A stretch of 64,000 bases of DNA from Ochrobactrum vermis (GTDB lineage Bacteria > Pseudomonadota > Alphaproteobacteria > Rhizobiales > Rhizobiaceae), in NCBI RefSeq assembly GCF_002975205.1, contig NZ_PCOC01000003.1, positions 1-64,000 of the forward strand, written 5' to 3'. Below are positions 45,686 to 55,351 of the stretch, one piece after another (position 1 is the stretch's first letter; each line of letters starts with the position of its first letter). The notes beneath the pieces were generated by a model. That model was given only the letters and a program-made list of their open reading frames with translations, did no database searches and was not told where the DNA came from. A program made the translations under genes and the position numbers.

Positions 45686-45875
45686 GGCGAGCGCCGGAAG
45701 CGTGTGGTTCCTTATTCACGCCTGGCGCGTCTATCGCAGTTCGGCCGGCGCCGATATCGAAGGCGATGGTCCTGGCGCACCTCACAACGCCCCGGCGAAG
45801 GGGCTGTTTCGGTATTCGATCCTTTGGCTCTTTGCCCTGTTCGGCGCTGTGCTCATTGAAGGGCTGCTTGCATGA
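45685..45875 (+). pseudogene. ctaB: heme O synthase (CtaB) C-terminal fragment fused to MocR fragment
   Basis: In frame with the regulator piece, the sequence ends SVWFLIHAWRVYRSSAG, a Pro/Gly-rich linker, then LFRYSILWLFALFGAVLIEGLL. This is the last part of protoheme IX farnesyltransferases: WR-x-YR, then K/R-x-LF-x-FSI-x-YLF. About 60 residues remain of about 300. The fusion looks like the scar of a deletion joining two genes. Heme O synthase serves cytochrome oxidases such as the orphan ctaD in this window. Confidence 0.7.
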
Positions 45876-46087
45876 GTCTGCCCCGGAGGCGGCTGATATG
45901 CTGCACGACGTTCACGACGAGGTCGGATCGTTCTTCGGTCTGCAACAGGATGATACTGACGCTGCCTAGGATACTTGAGCCCGGGCGTTTACAGGGGTTA
46001 TAGGCGTGATGGCCGGGAGCGAAGAGAGGCCGATTTGATCGCAACCGCTTATGCTCGGCGCGAGCTTCCAGTTCCACCTGGTGACGC

Positions 46088-46610
46088 GTGACATACCTCC
46101 TATGGGCTTCACCGCTTTTTATTGTCGTCGCCATGCTGGCAAGCGGCCGCGTCACAGCTCTGGCGGCGGGAGTGATTGGCGCCGTGCTGGCGGTTATTAT
46201 CGCCGTAACGGCCGCTCCCTCCAACCTAACGATCGAAACCGCCCTTAAGGCAGCGGCCAAGGGGCTTTGGCTGACTTGGCTCGTCGGAGCGGTGATAATC
46301 GGTGGCTTGTTCTTCCGAGGGGTCGTATCGCCGACGCATGGTGCCGCCTTCGCCGACAATCTGAAAGACGTAGATCAGGCACTACGTCGGCGGAGAGCCT
46401 TCTCTGCTGCTTTCTCATTGGACCATTTTTGCAGTGGCGGCGACCGGCGTTGGTGTTGGGCAGGTGACGACGATCACTATCCTCCTTACGCTGGGTCTTG
46501 TTCCGCTGCAGGTCGCTGTTCTCGGCCTCTTCAAGTCCATGTCCCATGGGGAGCGCTGGCTTATCGAGTTCGGCTGGATCGTGGCGATGCTGACGGGGCT
46601 TCTTCTCGCC
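46088..46610 (+). pseudogene. third LctP-family permease, N-terminal part, several frameshifts
   Basis: From GTG 46088 the reading TYLLWASPLFIVVAMLASGR resembles the N-terminus of the LctP permeases of this window. It continues through GLWLTWLVGAVIIGGLFFRGVVSP; after about 46385 the frame changes twice (FLIGPF, then AATGVGVGQVTTITILLTLGL) and homology ends near 46610 against a Mn-catalase fragment. It is a remnant of a related but distinct gene. Confidence 0.7.
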
Positions 46611-46614
46611 AATC

Positions 46615-47128
46615 ATCAGCTCGGCCCCAACCTGATCCTTGACCTATATTGCACAATTTCTTCCTCGAGAACGGCGCGCGGATGCACAAGCTGCGGGTCT
46701 ACGAGACGGTGAGCGATCCGGTGTCCCGGGAGATCTGCGGATACCTCCTGGTGCGCGGCGGCGTGCATGCGCGTGCCTACGCACTGGCGCTCAAGCATCT
46801 GACGAGTGTCGAGATGGACAAGATGCTGCCGATCCCCAACATCCCGACCTACAAGATACCGGAAGCGCGCCGCTACATGGACGAGGGCGTTCATCGGCGG
46901 CTCTATCGCTTCGGGTCGAAGGACTATTCCGAGCTCGCGGCGATCTAGGGCAATGGCGAGCAGGCCCTACCGGACGAGCCGGCCGGGCCTCTGGAGCTGG
47001 TCGACGGCGCGCCCGACGGAGGAAAAATCCCGGACCTCGCCGGTATTTCGGCCGCGTTCACGCCGGAATACGAACCCGAGGAGATCTTCGAGATCGCCAG
47101 CAAGCTCTACAAGTCGTTCAAGGATTGA
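46615..47128 (+). pseudogene. manganese catalase, C-terminal fragment with internal stop
   Basis: HNFFLENGARMHKLRVYETVSDP, ICGYLLVRGGVHARAYALAL and YMDEGVHRRLYRFGSKDYSEL are the C-terminal half of dimanganese catalases, with metal-ligand His in RGGVHA. A TAG at 46946-46948 interrupts it, and the expected tail (GISAAFTPEYEPEEIFEIASKL) follows to 47128. The N-terminal half is missing. A ~17-base tandem repeat (GGTTGAAAGGCGCTGAA-like, 47122-47157) lies at its end. Confidence 0.8.
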
Positions 47129-47163
47129 AAGGCGCTGAAGGGTTGAAAGGCGCTGGAATGGAG

Positions 47164-47184
47164 CGGGCCGCGAAGTGCGGCCCG
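47164..47184. terminator. hairpin after ahpF
   Basis: CGGGCCGC, five-base loop GAAGT, GCGGCCCG: a perfect eight-base GC stem lying 30 bases beyond the ahpF stop. No clear U tract follows on the minus strand, so it is a possible rather than certain terminator. Confidence 0.45.
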
Positions 47185-47213
47185 TCAGATTCGGCGGAAT
47201 CGGCAGGAATCCG

Positions 47214-48797
47214 CTATGCGGCGGCGGCTTCTTCGGCCGGGACGGTCCGGATAAGATAGTCGAAGGCCGAGAGGGCCGCCTTCGACCCCTCGCCGATAGC
47301 GGTGACGATCTGCTTGTAGGGGACGGTCGTCACATCGCCTGCCGCGAAGATGCCGGCCTGGCTGGTGTCGGCGCGGTGATCGATTTCGATCTCGCCATGA
47401 GGCGTCAAGGCCACGGCTCCACGCAGCCATTCGGTGTTGGGCACCAGCCCGATCTGGACGAAGACGCCTTCGAGCTGGACCTCCTGCACGTTGTCCGAGT
47501 TGCGGTCCTTGTAGATCAATCCGGTCACCCGCTCGCCGTCACCCGACAACTCGGTGGTCAAGGCGGAGGTGACGATCCTGACATTGGGCAGGCTGGCCAG
47601 CTTGCTTTGCAGCACCGCGTCCGCGCGGAGCTGGCTGTCGTACTCGATCAGGGTGACATGAGCGACGAGGCCGGCAAGGTCGATCGCGGCCTCCACACCG
47701 GAGTTGCCGCCGCCGATCACCGCCACGCGCTTGCCCTTGAAGAGCGGCCCGTCGCAATGGGGGCAGTAGGCGACGCCCTTGTTCCTGTATTCCTGCTCGC
47801 CCGGCACGTTCATCTGCCGCCAGCGGGCGCCGGTCGCCAGGATGACGGCCCGCGCCCTGAGGCTCGCCCCATTCTCCAGCACGAGCTCGTGAAGCCCGCC
47901 ATCGATCTTTGTCGGCGCCAGCCTGATCGCCCTTTGCAGGTTCATGATGTCCACGTCGTACTGGCGGACATGCTGTTCGAGATGGTTGGCCAGTTGAGGC
48001 CCCTCGGTGTGCGGAACCGAGATGAAATTCTCGATCGCGGCGGTGTCGAGCACCTGTCCACCGAAACGCTCGGCCACGATCCCGGTGCGTATGCCCTTGC
48101 GCGCCGCATAGATGGCCGCGGCAGCACCGGCCGGTCCGCCGCCCACGACCAGAACGTCGAAGGGCTCTTTCGCCTTGATTCGCTCGGCGGCACGCTGTCC
48201 AGCGCCCGTGTCGAGCTTGGTGACGATTTCCTCCAGCTCCATCCGCCCCTGGCCGAATCTCTGACCGTTGAGGAAGACGACGGGGACGGCCATCACCTGC
48301 CTGTCCTTGACCTCTTGCCGGAACAGCGCGCCATCGATCGCGGTGTGCTGAATCCGATGATTGAGAACGGCCATTAGGTTCAGGGCCTGGACGACGTCGG
48401 GGCAGCTTTGGCACGACAGGGCGAAATAGGTCTCGAAGTGATAGTCGCCCTCGAGTTGCTCGACCTGCCGCAGGATGTCCTTCGCGGCCTTGGACGGATG
48501 CCCGCCGACATGCAGCAGGGCCAGCACCAGCGACGTGAACTCATGACCGAGCGGAATGCCCGCGAAACGCACGCCGATCCCGGTTCCCTGCCGCCGGATC
48601 AGGAAGCTTGGCTGGCGATCGTTATCCGCATCGGCGCCGCGGACGACCTTGCCGTTTGAGAGGCTGACGACCTCGTCGAGAAGCGCGATGAGCTCCTGCG
48701 CCTTGGGCCCGCTGCCGGGGGTCGCGAGCAGTTCGATCGGATGGACGATATTGGTGAGATAGGTCTTGAGCTGGGATTTGAGCGCGGCGTCCAACAT
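47214..48797 (-). CDS. ahpF: alkyl hydroperoxide reductase flavoprotein subunit AhpF
   Basis: A 527-residue flavoenzyme of normal AhpF length: N-terminal double thioredoxin-fold domain with Cys129-Cys132 (SCQSCPDV), FAD-binding [18 protein letters not shown] at about 219-236, redox-active Cys345-Cys348 (AYCPHCDGP), the NADH motif [15 protein letters not shown], and [13 protein letters not shown] near the end. It uses NADH to re-reduce AhpC. It is second gene of ahpC-ahpF and looks intact. Confidence 0.96.
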   Translation of the reverse strand: MLDAALKSQLKTYLTNIVHPIELLATPGSGPKAQELIALLDEVVSLSNGKVVRGADADNDRQPSFLIRRQGTGIGVRFAGIPLGHEFTSLVLALLHVGGHPSKAAKDILRQVEQLEGDYHFETYFALSCQSCPDVVQALNLMAVLNHRIQHTAIDGALFRQEVKDRQVMAVPVVFLNGQRFGQGRMELEEIVTKLDTGAGQRAAERIKAKEPFDVLVVGGGPAGAAAAIYAARKGIRTGIVAERFGGQVLDTAAIENFISVPHTEGPQLANHLEQHVRQYDVDIMNLQRAIRLAPTKIDGGLHELVLENGASLRARAVILATGARWRQMNVPGEQEYRNKGVAYCPHCDGPLFKGKRVAVIGGGNSGVEAAIDLAGLVAHVTLIEYDSQLRADAVLQSKLASLPNVRIVTSALTTELSGDGERVTGLIYKDRNSDNVQEVQLEGVFVQIGLVPNTEWLRGAVALTPHGEIEIDHRADTSQAGIFAAGDVTTVPYKQIVTAIGEGSKAALSAFDYLIRTVPAEEAAAA

Positions 48798-48887
48798 GAC
48801 GGCCTCTTTCTGATGTGGTTCGGCAGTCCGTGGGACTGCATTGCAAGCTATGAGGGTATCGTCTGCGTCGATCCTGGCGGGCTTGAG

Positions 48888-49451
48888 CTAGATCTTGCCG
48901 ACCAGATCGAGCGAGGGGGCGAGCGTCGTCTCGCCTTCTTCCCATTTCGCCGGGCAGACCTCGCCGGGATGCGCCCGGACATATTGCGCGGCGCGCACCT
49001 TGCGCAGCAGTTCGGCGGCGTTACGGCCGATCCCTTCGGCGGTCACTTCGGTGAACTGGATCACGCCGTCGGGATCGACGAGGAAAGTGGCGCGGTCGGC
49101 CAGACCCTCCTCGGGCCGCAAGACATCGAAATTGCGGGCAAGGGTCGCTGTCGGATCGCCGAGCAGCGCATAGCGGATCTTGCCGATGGCCGGCGAGGAA
49201 TCATGCCATGCCTTATGAGAGAAATGGGTGTCGGTGGATATGCCAAACACCTCGACTCCGAGCCGTTCGAACTCGGCGTAATTATCGGCGAGATCTTCCA
49301 GCTCCGTCGGGCAGACGAATGTGAAGTCAGCCGGGTAGAAGAAGAAAACTGCCCACTTCCCTGCAATGTCAGAATCTGTGACCGTCGAAAACTTGCCGTT
49401 GTGGTAGGCTTCGGCCTTGAAAGATTTGATCTTGGTGTTGATTAGCGCCAT
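48888..49451 (-). CDS. ahpC: alkyl hydroperoxide reductase AhpC (2-Cys peroxiredoxin)
   Basis: I chose ATG 49451 ([11 protein letters not shown], as in other AhpC); ATG 49457 is also possible. The 187-residue protein has peroxidatic Cys47 in FTFVCPTE, the FFFYPADF segment and resolving Cys166 in GEVCPAKW. It reduces peroxides in the cytosol and is recycled by AhpF, encoded 90 bases downstream. It is divergent from the aminotransferase gene. Confidence 0.96.
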   Translation of the reverse strand: MALINTKIKSFKAEAYHNGKFSTVTDSDIAGKWAVFFFYPADFTFVCPTELEDLADNYAEFERLGVEVFGISTDTHFSHKAWHDSSPAIGKIRYALLGDPTATLARNFDVLRPEEGLADRATFLVDPDGVIQFTEVTAEGIGRNAAELLRKVRAAQYVRAHPGEVCPAKWEEGETTLAPSLDLVGKI

Positions 49452-49715
49452 CGTCATTCATCCTGAAGATATAGATCCCAGGCGAGCTTAGGGGCCGGTT
49501 GGAGATGATCGAAGAGCCGGATGCTAGCGATGCGCTGGGCCGGAAGACCGGAAGGCGCGCGGGCGTCACCCGGCCTACGGGCTTTTTGTGAACCGCCCCT
49601 CCAGCCCGGTCCGGCGCTCCTTTACCCAGACCCTGTTCGCCTCTGCCGGCCGACCGCGGAGGGCGGCGCTGTTGGCGGCGGCCACAGGAAACCCCAAGAG
49701 CTTTCGGATAAGCGA

Positions 49716-50915
49716 ATGAACGATGCTGTTCTACCGGTCGCCTCACGGATCGACCTTTCATTTGACCACGGCAAGGGCTGCTGGCTCTACACCGCCAGCG
49801 GCGAGGCGTACCTCGATTTCGCGTCGGGGATCGCCGTCAGCTCCCTGGGGCACAGCCATTCGCATCTGGTGCGGGAGCTCAAGGCGCAGGTCGGAAAGCT
49901 CTGGCACACGTCGAACACGGTGAGGATCCCCGAGGGGGAGCGCCTGGCGCAGCGTATGGTCGACAACAGCTTCGCCGAGGTCGTCTTCTTCGCTAATTCC
50001 GGCGGCGAGGCGAACGAGGCCGCGGTTAAGATGGCGCGCCGGTTCCACACGACCTTCGGCCGGCCGGATCGCTATCGGATCGTCACCTTCGAGGGCGCGT
50101 TCCACGGCCGGTCCCTGGCGATGATTGCCGCGACAGGACATCCGCCCTATCTTGACGGCTTCGGTCCGAAAGTGGACGGCTTCGATCAGGTGCCTTTCGG
50201 CGATTGGGCGGCGCTCGAGGCGGTCATCACCCCGCAGACTGCCGCCGTGATGATCGAGCCGATCCAGGGCGAAGGCGGCCTGCGGGTCATTCCTGCCGAA
50301 GGTCTCCAGCGGTTGCGCGCCCTTTGCGACGAGAGGGGCCTGTTGTTGATCCTCGACGAGGTGCAGTCGGGCGTGGGTCGCACCGGCCGATTCTTCGCGC
50401 ACGAATGGAGCGGCATCACGCCCGATATCGCCACCGTCGCCAAGGGGATCGGCGGAGGTTTTCCGATGGGCGCATGCCTGGCGACCCGCCGTGCGGCCGT
50501 CGGGATGACGCTTGGATCGCATGGCACCACCTTTGGCGGCAACCCGCTTGCAATGGCCGCCGGCAATGCGGTGCTCGACATCTTGCTGAACGACAGCTTC
50601 ATGGAGCGTGTCGAACGCCGGGGGCGCGAACTGAGAGGGCGCCTGGATGAGCTGCATCGCCTGTACGGCGACTTGATCGGCGAGATCCGGGGCGAAGGTC
50701 TGTTGCAGGGCTTCAAGGCCGGGATTGACGCGGGGCAATTCGTCACCGCGCTTCGCAACGAGGGCCTGATTGCGCTTGCCGCGCGTGACAACGTCGTTCG
50801 ATTTGCGCCGCCCCTTATCATTACCGGCAAGGAGATCATCAACGCCTGCACGCGGATCGAGGCCGCCTGCAAGGCCCTGCGGCAGGGAGCGGACAGCGTG
50901 CTGGCTGCGGAGTAA
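49716..50915 (+). CDS. argD: acetylornithine aminotransferase-like, class III PLP enzyme
   Basis: Start ATG 49716 (MNDAVLPVAS). The 399-residue protein has the class III landmarks: SGGEANEAAVKMAR (PLP phosphate site), the segment FEGAFHGRSL, Asp214 in ILDEVQSGVGRTG, and Lys243 in TVAKGIGGGFPMGA that forms the PLP Schiff base. The length and the opening (YLDFASGIAVSSLGHSH) suit ArgD/acetylornithine transaminase. It is followed after four bases by hisC, forming a two-gene aminotransferase operon. Intact; substrate inferred. Confidence 0.88.
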   Translation: MNDAVLPVASRIDLSFDHGKGCWLYTASGEAYLDFASGIAVSSLGHSHSHLVRELKAQVGKLWHTSNTVRIPEGERLAQRMVDNSFAEVVFFANSGGEANEAAVKMARRFHTTFGRPDRYRIVTFEGAFHGRSLAMIAATGHPPYLDGFGPKVDGFDQVPFGDWAALEAVITPQTAAVMIEPIQGEGGLRVIPAEGLQRLRALCDERGLLLILDEVQSGVGRTGRFFAHEWSGITPDIATVAKGIGGGFPMGACLATRRAAVGMTLGSHGTTFGGNPLAMAAGNAVLDILLNDSFMERVERRGRELRGRLDELHRLYGDLIGEIRGEGLLQGFKAGIDAGQFVTALRNEGLIALAARDNVVRFAPPLIITGKEIINACTRIEAACKALRQGADSVLAAE

Positions 50916-50919
50916 CGCA

Positions 50920-51978
50920 ATGAGCCGCTTCTGGAGTCCGCACGTCGCGACGTTGACGCCCTATAAGGCCGGCGAGCAGCCGGCCGATCCCGATGTGCTG
51001 AAGCTGAACACCAACGAGAACCCCTACGGGCCTTCGCCGCGTGCGATTGCAGCGATTGCGCTGGCGCTTGATCAATCCCTGGGCCTCTACCCCGAGCCGA
51101 CCGCCATGCGGTTTCGCTTGGCTGTGGCGCAGCATCACGGCGTCGATCCGGCAGAGGTCTTCGTCGGAAACGGCTCCGACGAGGTGTTGGCGCATACGTT
51201 TCAGGCGCTGCTCAATCACCAACGCCCGCTGCTGTTTCCGGACATCACCTACAGCTTCTATCGCACCTATTGCGCGCTTTATGGCATCGCCTTCGTCGAA
51301 GTGCCGCTCGATCGGGATTTCCGGATCAGGGTCGAGGGTTTCAGGCGCCCCTGCGGCGCGATCATTCTTGCGAACCCCAATACACCGACGGGGATCGCTA
51401 TGCCGCTCGCGGATATCGAAACCCTGTGCTCGGAACATGGCGACCAGGTCGTGGTGATCGACGAGGCCTATGTGGCGTTCGGTGCCGAGAGCGCGATCCC
51501 TCTAACACGAACCTGTCCCAATCTGCTGGTGGTCCAGACACTGTCGAAATCGCATGGCCTGGCAGGGCTTCGCGTCGGCTTCGCGGTCGGACAGGCGCCG
51601 CTGATCCAGGCGCTTGAACGGGTCAGGGACAGCTTCAACTCCTATCCGGTCGATCGGCTGGCGCAGGCCGGTGCCGTCGCGGCCTGGGAGGACCGGGAGT
51701 GGTTCGAGCGGCACCGGGACCTGATCATCGAGAACCGGGAGTATCTCGGCTCGGCGCTGCGGGAGGCCGGGTTCGAAGTGCTTTCTTCCGCTGCCAATTT
51801 TCTCTTCGCCCGACATCCGAAGCGGGACGGAGCCGAGCTTGCCGCGGCGTTGAAGTCCCGAGGCGCCGTTGTCCGTCACTTTCCGGGCGTGCGGACGGGC
51901 AATTATCTGCGCATCAGCATCGGAAGCCGGCCGGATTGCGATCGGTTGCTCGCCACCATGGCCGATATCCTCGACTGA
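50920..51978 (+). CDS. hisC: histidinol-phosphate aminotransferase-like, class I/II PLP enzyme
   Basis: Start ATG 50920, four bases after argD. The 352-residue protein has LNTNENPYGPSP, FVGNGSDEVL, ANPNTPTG, VIDEAYVAFG and the Schiff-base Lys210 in TLSKSHGLAGLRVGF, all typical of HisC. It converts histidinol phosphate and 2-oxoglutarate to imidazole acetol phosphate and glutamate; paralogues can use aromatic amino acids. As an extra copy outside a his operon its use here is uncertain. Confidence 0.88.
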   Translation: MSRFWSPHVATLTPYKAGEQPADPDVLKLNTNENPYGPSPRAIAAIALALDQSLGLYPEPTAMRFRLAVAQHHGVDPAEVFVGNGSDEVLAHTFQALLNHQRPLLFPDITYSFYRTYCALYGIAFVEVPLDRDFRIRVEGFRRPCGAIILANPNTPTGIAMPLADIETLCSEHGDQVVVIDEAYVAFGAESAIPLTRTCPNLLVVQTLSKSHGLAGLRVGFAVGQAPLIQALERVRDSFNSYPVDRLAQAGAVAAWEDREWFERHRDLIIENREYLGSALREAGFEVLSSAANFLFARHPKRDGAELAAALKSRGAVVRHFPGVRTGNYLRISIGSRPDCDRLLATMADILD

Positions 51979-52132
51979 TTGCGGACACCTGAGACATGTG
52001 CGGCCCAGCCGTCTTCTCGCAACCGGTTCTCCTGACCGGCCGGTTTAACGCGCATTGTTCGAATGGGCGCGTCGCAGCATCGTCGCAGATACTGGCCGTC
52101 CCGATCTCGACTATGCATGCAAGGACACGGAT

Positions 52133-52921
52133 TTGGCGGGAATAAAGCTTCCTGACAGTAATGTTGCCGTCCTGTTGGACATCGACGGAACCCTTATGGA
52201 CAGCGTTACCAGCGCCGAAGTAGTGGTTGTCGATGACGGCTTGCGCGGGTTGGTGGGCGATCTTCACGACGCGGTGGATGGAGCGCTTTGCCTGGTTACG
52301 GGCCGCTCATTGCGACAGGTCGATGAGATTTTCGGGGATCTGGAACTTCCGACATTCGGCCTTTTCGGCCTCGAGCGTCGCGTCGCCCGACATGGGACGA
52401 ATGAGATTTCGAGCACGCCGCCAAGCCTCCCGGCCGCTACGCATGAGGTGATAGAACGCCTCAAGACCCATGCCGGTCTGATCTTTCAGCCGAAAGGCGC
52501 GGTGTTCGCCGTGGATACACGGTTTGCTCTTGCCGCTAAACCCGATGTCGAACAAGCGCTTGCAGCGGCTCTGCCGGTCGCAGGGGACGACTATATGGTC
52601 ATTATCGGCCATCGGGTTTGCGAGTTGGCGCCGAAGCGTGCCCTGAAGGGAAAGGCAATTGAAGCACTGATGAACGTCGCGCCTTTTCGTGGTCGTGTTC
52701 CTCTGTTCATCGGCGACGATGCGCCCGATGAAAGCGGATTCGAAGTCGTCAATGGAATGGGCGGCATATCGATCAGGGTGAATCCGCAGGGGCCGACGGC
52801 AGCGCGCTACACGATGCAGGGCACAGCCGAAGTCAGGCTTTATCTAGAAAGCCTGCTGAAGCAGTGTCGAAACCGAAGGTCTGAAGGCGTGTCTGCGGTC
52901 AAGGAAGGCTTGGCGCGGTAA
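52133..52921 (+). CDS. otsB: trehalose-6-phosphate phosphatase-like HAD protein
   Basis: Start TTG 52133, with AAGGA seven bases before; an upstream TTG at 52055 is less likely. The 262-residue product has the HAD motif I DIDGTLMD, motif II CLVTGRSL, the OtsB-type KRALKGKAIEALM and motif IV GDDAPDESGFEVVNGMGGISIRV. OtsB releases phosphate from trehalose 6-phosphate; no otsA is in the window. It may serve osmotic stress tolerance or simply be a passenger. Confidence 0.8.
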   Translation: MAGIKLPDSNVAVLLDIDGTLMDSVTSAEVVVVDDGLRGLVGDLHDAVDGALCLVTGRSLRQVDEIFGDLELPTFGLFGLERRVARHGTNEISSTPPSLPAATHEVIERLKTHAGLIFQPKGAVFAVDTRFALAAKPDVEQALAAALPVAGDDYMVIIGHRVCELAPKRALKGKAIEALMNVAPFRGRVPLFIGDDAPDESGFEVVNGMGGISIRVNPQGPTAARYTMQGTAEVRLYLESLLKQCRNRRSEGVSAVKEGLAR

Positions 52922-52999
52922 GGACACCTGCCGACATCTTGCGATTAAGGGCCAAAGAAGCATTACGTGGGATCGATCTGACATGGGGCTGCTTCGGGC

Positions 53000-53287
53000 A
53001 TGAGCGACTTTCCATCGGATGTCGTGGCGTATAGCCGCTCGCCTGAATTCGATCAGGGTACATTGCCGTCGGCGCTGCGCCGGCAGCACAGCACCAAGCC
53101 GTGAACCTGGGCGCTAATCCACGTTCTTGTAGGGCGGCTCACCTATCGCATCTATGATCCGCCGAGCGAGGTGGTGCTTGAGCCGGGGACGCCGGGGGTC
53201 GTTCGGCCTGGTCAACCGCATGAGGTTTCACCGGAAACGACGCCAATGCGGATGTTCGTCGAGTTCTATGCCAAGAAGCCGGATTAG
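53000..53287 (+). pseudogene. DUF1971 (TehB N-terminal-like) cupin protein with in-frame stop
   Basis: A 96-codon frame reads MSDFPSDVVAYSRSPEFDQGT, then RRQHSTKP, a TGA at 53102-53104 (codon 35), then TWALIHVLVGRLTYRIYDPP and GTPGVVRPGQPHEV to a TAG at 53285. This is the small cupin-like domain found alone or fused to tellurite-resistance TehB. Only the one stop spoils it. It may be a recent mutation or an error. Its neighbours are otsB and the convergent reductase. Confidence 0.75.
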
Positions 53288-53385
53288 AAACAGAGCCTCT
53301 CGGGCTGGTGCTGGCGCAGCGAAGTGCGCGCGAGGTTATAGCTCGACCCTACGGCACGGCGCGGGCGACTGCAGCCTTGGCGTCG

Positions 53386-54305
53386 CTAGAGATCCAGGGT
53401 GAGCAGGTCTTTCGCTCGCGAGACGCAAGGAATGAAACGATTGCGCTGAGCATCCGGGCTCAGCACGGCGTCCAGGTGGATGGGCTCGCCATCGATATAG
53501 CCGCACTCACAGGTTCCGCAAACGCCGCTTTCGCACGACGCCGATAGGGGGACACCCGCTTCGCGCAGCACAGTGAGCGCTGAAGCATCAGCCGGCACTT
53601 CGAGCACTTGACCGGTCGAGCGGAGCTTCAGCGAAAAGGGCTGCGGCACGAAGTTCTCGTCATAGGCCCGCTGGAATGCTTCATAATGCACAGTGCCTTC
53701 GCGCCATCCGACGGTGGCGGTGCGGATGGCGTCCATGAAGCCAGGCGGGCCGCAGTAGTAGAGATGGGCCTTCAGGCGCGGTGTGGCGAGCAGACCCGTC
53801 AGGTCGGCGCGCGTCTCCGGTTCGTCGTCGATATGCAGATGCACAGCGTCGGAAGGCAGTCGTCACGCAGGGGGGCCAGTGAGCGGCTGCGCGTGAAATA
53901 GTGCAGCTCGAACTTGTGTCCGGCCGAATGCAATGAACGAGCCATCGCCAGCAACGGCGTTATTCCAATCCCGCCGGCCATCAGGATATGGGAGTCCGCC
54001 TCCGACGACAGGCCGAAATGTTGGCGCGGCGCCGATACGGGCAGTTCCTGCCCGATGACGACATTGTCGTGGAGCCAGTTCGATCCTCCGCGCCCGCCGC
54101 TCTCGCGCTTCACGGCGATCAAGTATCGCGACCGGTCTTGAGGATCGCCGAAGAGCGAATATTGCCGGACACGTCTATCGGGCAGGTGCACATCGACATG
54201 CGCGCCCGGCGCAAAGCTGGGCAATAGGGAACGGCGGGGATGACGCAACGCCAGGACGCGCACGTCACCCGGCTCGTTGCGAACCTCGGCCACGCGCATT
54301 TTCAT
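53386..54305 (-). pseudogene. FAD/NAD(P)H and 2Fe-2S reductase, copy B, frameshifted and cut off from its operon
   Basis: The same domain order as copy A: FAD domain (VRQYSLFGDPQDRSRY), NAD domain (HILMAGGIGITPLLAMARSL), C-terminal 2Fe-2S domain with SCESGVCGTCECG and FIPCVSRA. One base is missing near 53850, between the NAD domain and HLHIDDEPE, the same linker as in copy A. The original ATG at 54305 survives, but IS-A copy 3 inserted six bases upstream and separates it from the MOSC gene and the operon promoter. Confidence 0.85.
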
Positions 54306-54422
54306 GATCAGTGCGTATTTCACTGAACACGGACAGTGATTTCATTAAATCGCGTGTTGCGATTTCACTAAAGTGCGGACAGTTTTTGGCGTCTCGTTTT
54401 CAGGCCTGTCCTTTGATCATTG

Positions 54423-55199
54423 TCAGTTGTTTTCGTGATTGAAGCCTGGCGCGGCGTCAATGCCGGATTTTGCCTTTCGCATGCTATCCCCCTCTAAATT
54501 GATGCGATGAGCATTGTGGACGACGCGGTCCAGTATCGCATCGGCGACCGTCGCATCCCCAATCAGGTCGTGCCAGGTATTCACAGGAACTTGAGCGGTG
54601 ATGAGTGTCGACCTTCGTTGGTATCGCTCTTCGATGATTTCAAAGAGATGGAAACGCTGCTGATCGTTGAGCGTGTGGGTGGCGAAGTGGTCAAGTATCA
54701 GCAACTGGACCTTCATCAGACGGTTCATGAGCCTTGGATAGCGACCGTCCAGCTTGGCCATGGCGAGGTCTTCGAAGAGACGGGGCGCACGAACATAGAG
54801 AACCGTGTGGTCGTGTCGGGCAGCCTGACGTCCCAGCGCACAGGCCAGCCACGACTTGCCAGTGCCAGTCTTCCCTGTAACGATCAAATTCTCATGGTTC
54901 TTAAGCCATTGTCCCTGCGCCAGCGCCATTGTCGCCCGTCGGTCGAGATTACGGGCCGCATGGAAGTCGATATCTTCAACACTGGCTTCCGGAAAGCGCA
55001 GCTTTGCCGCCACCAGACGCGCCGTCAGCCGTTTATCGGCGCGCACGGCGATCTCCCGGTCGAGCATGAGGCCCAGCCACTCTTCCTTCTCCATCGCCCG
55101 GGCTTCGGGTTGCTCCGCCAATTCTCGCCAGGCGGCTGCCATGCCTGACAAACCGAGCGTGTACATGTGGTCAAGCGTTGGATTGGTCAACATTGTCAT
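54423..55199 (-). CDS. istB: IstB ATPase of IS-A copy 3
   Basis: 258 residues, the same protein as copies 1 and 2 despite one silent base change near codon 222. Walker A GKTGTGKS at 109-116; LDHF at the Walker B position. It looks intact. Confidence 0.93.
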   Translation of the reverse strand: MTMLTNPTLDHMYTLGLSGMAAAWRELAEQPEARAMEKEEWLGLMLDREIAVRADKRLTARLVAAKLRFPEASVEDIDFHAARNLDRRATMALAQGQWLKNHENLIVTGKTGTGKSWLACALGRQAARHDHTVLYVRAPRLFEDLAMAKLDGRYPRLMNRLMKVQLLILDHFATHTLNDQQRFHLFEIIEERYQRRSTLITAQVPVNTWHDLIGDATVADAILDRVVHNAHRINLEGDSMRKAKSGIDAAPGFNHENN

Positions 55200-55351
55200 T
55201 CCTTCTTTCTGTGGGTTGGCGATGCTGACAGACTTCGTTTCGTGCTGTCAGCTCGATCGATGAAGCCTGAGGCCCCTGGGGCGAGAAGCTTTCCACATTG
55301 CGTAGCGCCTCAGGGGCTTCAGGCAGGACGCCAGCGTTATTGCCAGCGATT

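Noticed and set aside
47175..48377. 400-residue plus-strand frame antisense to ahpF
   Set aside because: Lies wholly over a clear AhpF; composition is that of a GC-rich shadow frame without motifs.
49758..50738. 326-residue minus-strand frame over argD
   Set aside because: Shadow of the aminotransferase gene; no start signal and no domain.
28140..53855. Programmed -1 frameshifting in the reductase genes
   Set aside because: Both copies need the same shift in the same linker, but neither site has a slippery heptamer or an obvious downstream pseudoknot; independent loss or sequence error is simpler.
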